A stretch of 64,000 nt of DNA from Sordaria brevicollis (Eukaryota; Ascomycota; Sordariomycetes; Sordariales; Sordariaceae): the NCBI GenBank assembly GCA_033439795.1, contig JAUTDP010000013.1:1178001-1242000 (forward strand), read 5' to 3'. A program made the translations under genes and the position numbers. Within the stretch, counting starts at the first letter, position 1; each line of letters begins with the position of its first letter. This document shows positions 62,551 to 64,000 of the stretch, one piece after another. The notes under the pieces were generated by a model, which made no database searches, had not been told where the DNA came from, and saw nothing but the letters and a program-made list of their open reading frames with translations.

Positions 62551-64000
62551 TAGTATTTTATTATTATCGGCGAATGAATAGTTCTATTTATTAAATTAAT
62601 AAATATATTAACGTATAATATTAATTACGAATTAATATTAAGCGAGCTAATTATTATTAATAGGAATAGAGTTAGTAAAACGAATAGCCAACGAACTAAT
62701 TTCTATTAAGGAATTACTATAAAAAGGTATACGAATACTATTATTATTCTAAGGAATTTTACCGCTACCGTTATAAAATAAATTACCGTTATTATTATAA
62801 AGTAAATTACTATTATTATTATAAGGGATATTATTCGAAGGAATACGACCGCTAATTAAATTATCCTTATTAGAAAAGAAGAATTCGTAATAATTTTTTT
62901 AAAAGTAATTATTAACCGATTACTTTCTATAGCGAATAAATTATTTAAAGGTATTAATAAAACTGTCGCTAATAAAGCGAAAGCGAATCGCGTTAATAAA
63001 CTCCTTAATAACGATACGGAAGCGGATAAAATAATCGCGGAATTCGCTACTAATTAAATTTTTAATAATAACTTTCTTTTAAAAAATATTATAGAAATTG
63101 TAAAAATTACGAAATATATTAATTATATAATACGAAACCGTTAAAGTATATTAAATAGCCTAATTAAATTTATTTAAAAACGAATTAGAATAAGAAATAT
63201 TAACGATATAAAGAATAATAATTTATTCGGGTAATTAAGGATATAATAAATCGATTTAGTAATAACCTTTCTATAAATATTATAATTTAGGACGGCCGGG
63301 AAGGCGAAAAGGGCTTTAATTAATTAAAAAATATAGGCGAAATACGGGGGAGTATAAATACAGCTTCGGAGAAGTTAATATAAGGATAGAATATAATAGA
63401 AGGAAAATTTACCCTTTCTTTAATATATAAAAGAATTTATTATTAATAAGGAATTTAATAATACGTTTAAAATTAATTTTAATATCGGTATTAATTATAT
63501 TAAATATAGGGGTTAATAAAGGAAAGTAAAGGGAAAATGAATTCTCGCCTTTATCCTTATTAAAGGTTTTTATTATTTTATAAAACGCTTCGATATATTT
63601 CTAACGGGGAATAATTATTTCGAATCGATTATTATTATTATTAAAGGAAGGAAAAGCCTAAAAAAACTTAGAGGATAAAGGGTTTTTATATTTAAAGGAG
63701 GGAAATTTTTACGTTAATATAAACCATAATAAAAATATAACCGTTATAGGGGGAGGAAAAGGATAGAAGGAATAAAAGAAAATTTAATAATTAAAAAGTT
63801 TAATAATAATTAAAAGGGTAAATAAACGGAAGAATAGAAAGCGGAAAACGGTAGTAAATAAGGGATAAGACGGTAAATTAAAAAGGCGGAACGGTTTAAT
63901 ATTCTTATATAACGGTAAATAGAAAGGATAAGACGGATATTAATTATATTAATAATAAATATATACTGCGATCGTAAAACGCCGAAGAAGTGGTGCGGAT
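62551..64000 (+). pseudogene. L3 third coding-like region, cut by window end
   Basis: Same frame as in E3 and L1, with pieces like RKEEFVIIFLKVIINRLLS (62875-62930 region) and KEFIINKEFNNTFKINF (63432-63480 region). The right end of the window falls inside the 3' hairpin region (GCCGAAGAAGTGGTGCGGAT), so about 130 bp of the element are missing. Confidence 0.4.

Larger units (their letters stand above)
18861..64000 (+). mobile_element. Tad1-like LINE copy L3, outermost host of the pile
   Basis: A LINE in three parts: 18861-20893, 42255-42461 and 59409-64000; the last ~130 bp lie beyond the window. Together the parts give about 6,830 bp of a ~6,965-bp element. E2 entered at CCTTTATAACGA and L4 at CCGGGAGTTGAAA. 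As every other element between 20894 and 59408 sits inside it, L3 is the oldest insertion of this cluster. Its 5' end AAAACTGCTTTAGAACCGG is intact. The right target duplicate cannot be seen. Confidence 0.92.

Noticed and set aside
1..64000. CRISPR array, telomere repeats, rRNA or tRNA genes
   Set aside because: No regularly spaced short repeats with unique spacers, no TTAGGG runs and no recognisable tRNA or rRNA core were seen.
18861..64000. Centromere
   Set aside because: AT-rich, RIPped retrotransposon piles are typical of some fungal centromeres, but the same composition occurs in pericentromeric, subtelomeric and dispersed AT-rich blocks; sequence alone cannot decide without CENP-A or H3K9me3 data.

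Overview
The window is a single AT-rich, gene-poor block of nested retrotransposons. It is most likely from a filamentous ascomycete (Pezizomycotina) with repeat-induced point mutation (RIP). Almost the whole sequence lacks CpA and is saturated with TpA while keeping CpG. Most in-frame stops in recognisable transposon frames are TAA or TAG where relatives have Gln or Trp codons, as expected when CpA becomes TpA. No intact host gene, tRNA, rRNA or CRISPR array is visible.

Layout. Positions 1-3751, 17691-17866 and 18643-18860 are pieces of one older flanking sequence, itself degenerate; it holds an unrecognised 215-codon frame at 2596-3243. Everything else is transposon. One Tad1-like LINE family, about 6,965 bp when full length, occurs at least nine times: L1 (+, 3752-17690) is split by L2 (-, 4771-11733); Lf is a 5'-truncated piece (-, 17867-18642); L3 (+, 18861 to beyond 64000) is split by E2 and L4; E2 (+, 20894-42242) is split by E3 (+, 21993-28959) and by a Ty3/Gypsy chromovirus (-, 31303-38693); L4 (-, 42462-59395) is split by L5 (-, 44070-54022), which is split by the 5'-truncated L6 (-, 48963-51933). 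Every junction whose two sides lie in the window shows a target-site duplication (11-17 bp for LINEs, 5 bp for the Gypsy element), and removing the insertions gives back full-length elements of 6,963-6,973 bp. This fixes the relative ages: L3 is older than E2 and L4, E2 is older than E3 and the Gypsy element, L4 is older than L5, and L5 is older than L6.

LINE organisation (5' to 3'): a conserved 60-bp 5' end; ORF1 (Gag-like with CCHC knuckles); ORF2 (endonuclease with GDFN, reverse transcriptase with FADD, C-terminal Cys/His segment); then about 1.5 kb with a third coding-like frame that runs almost to the 3' end; and a GC-rich hairpin. The 3' end lacks poly(A) and finishes in GAATCTTACTT or similar. 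The Gypsy element carries Gag, protease, RT, RNase H, integrase and a C-terminal chromodomain. Its two LTRs differ because one has an internal 151-bp tandem duplication, and the outer edges of both LTRs have escaped RIP.

All coding features are therefore called as pseudogenes. Protein-family calls come from motifs read by eye in mutated frames; domain limits are approximate.
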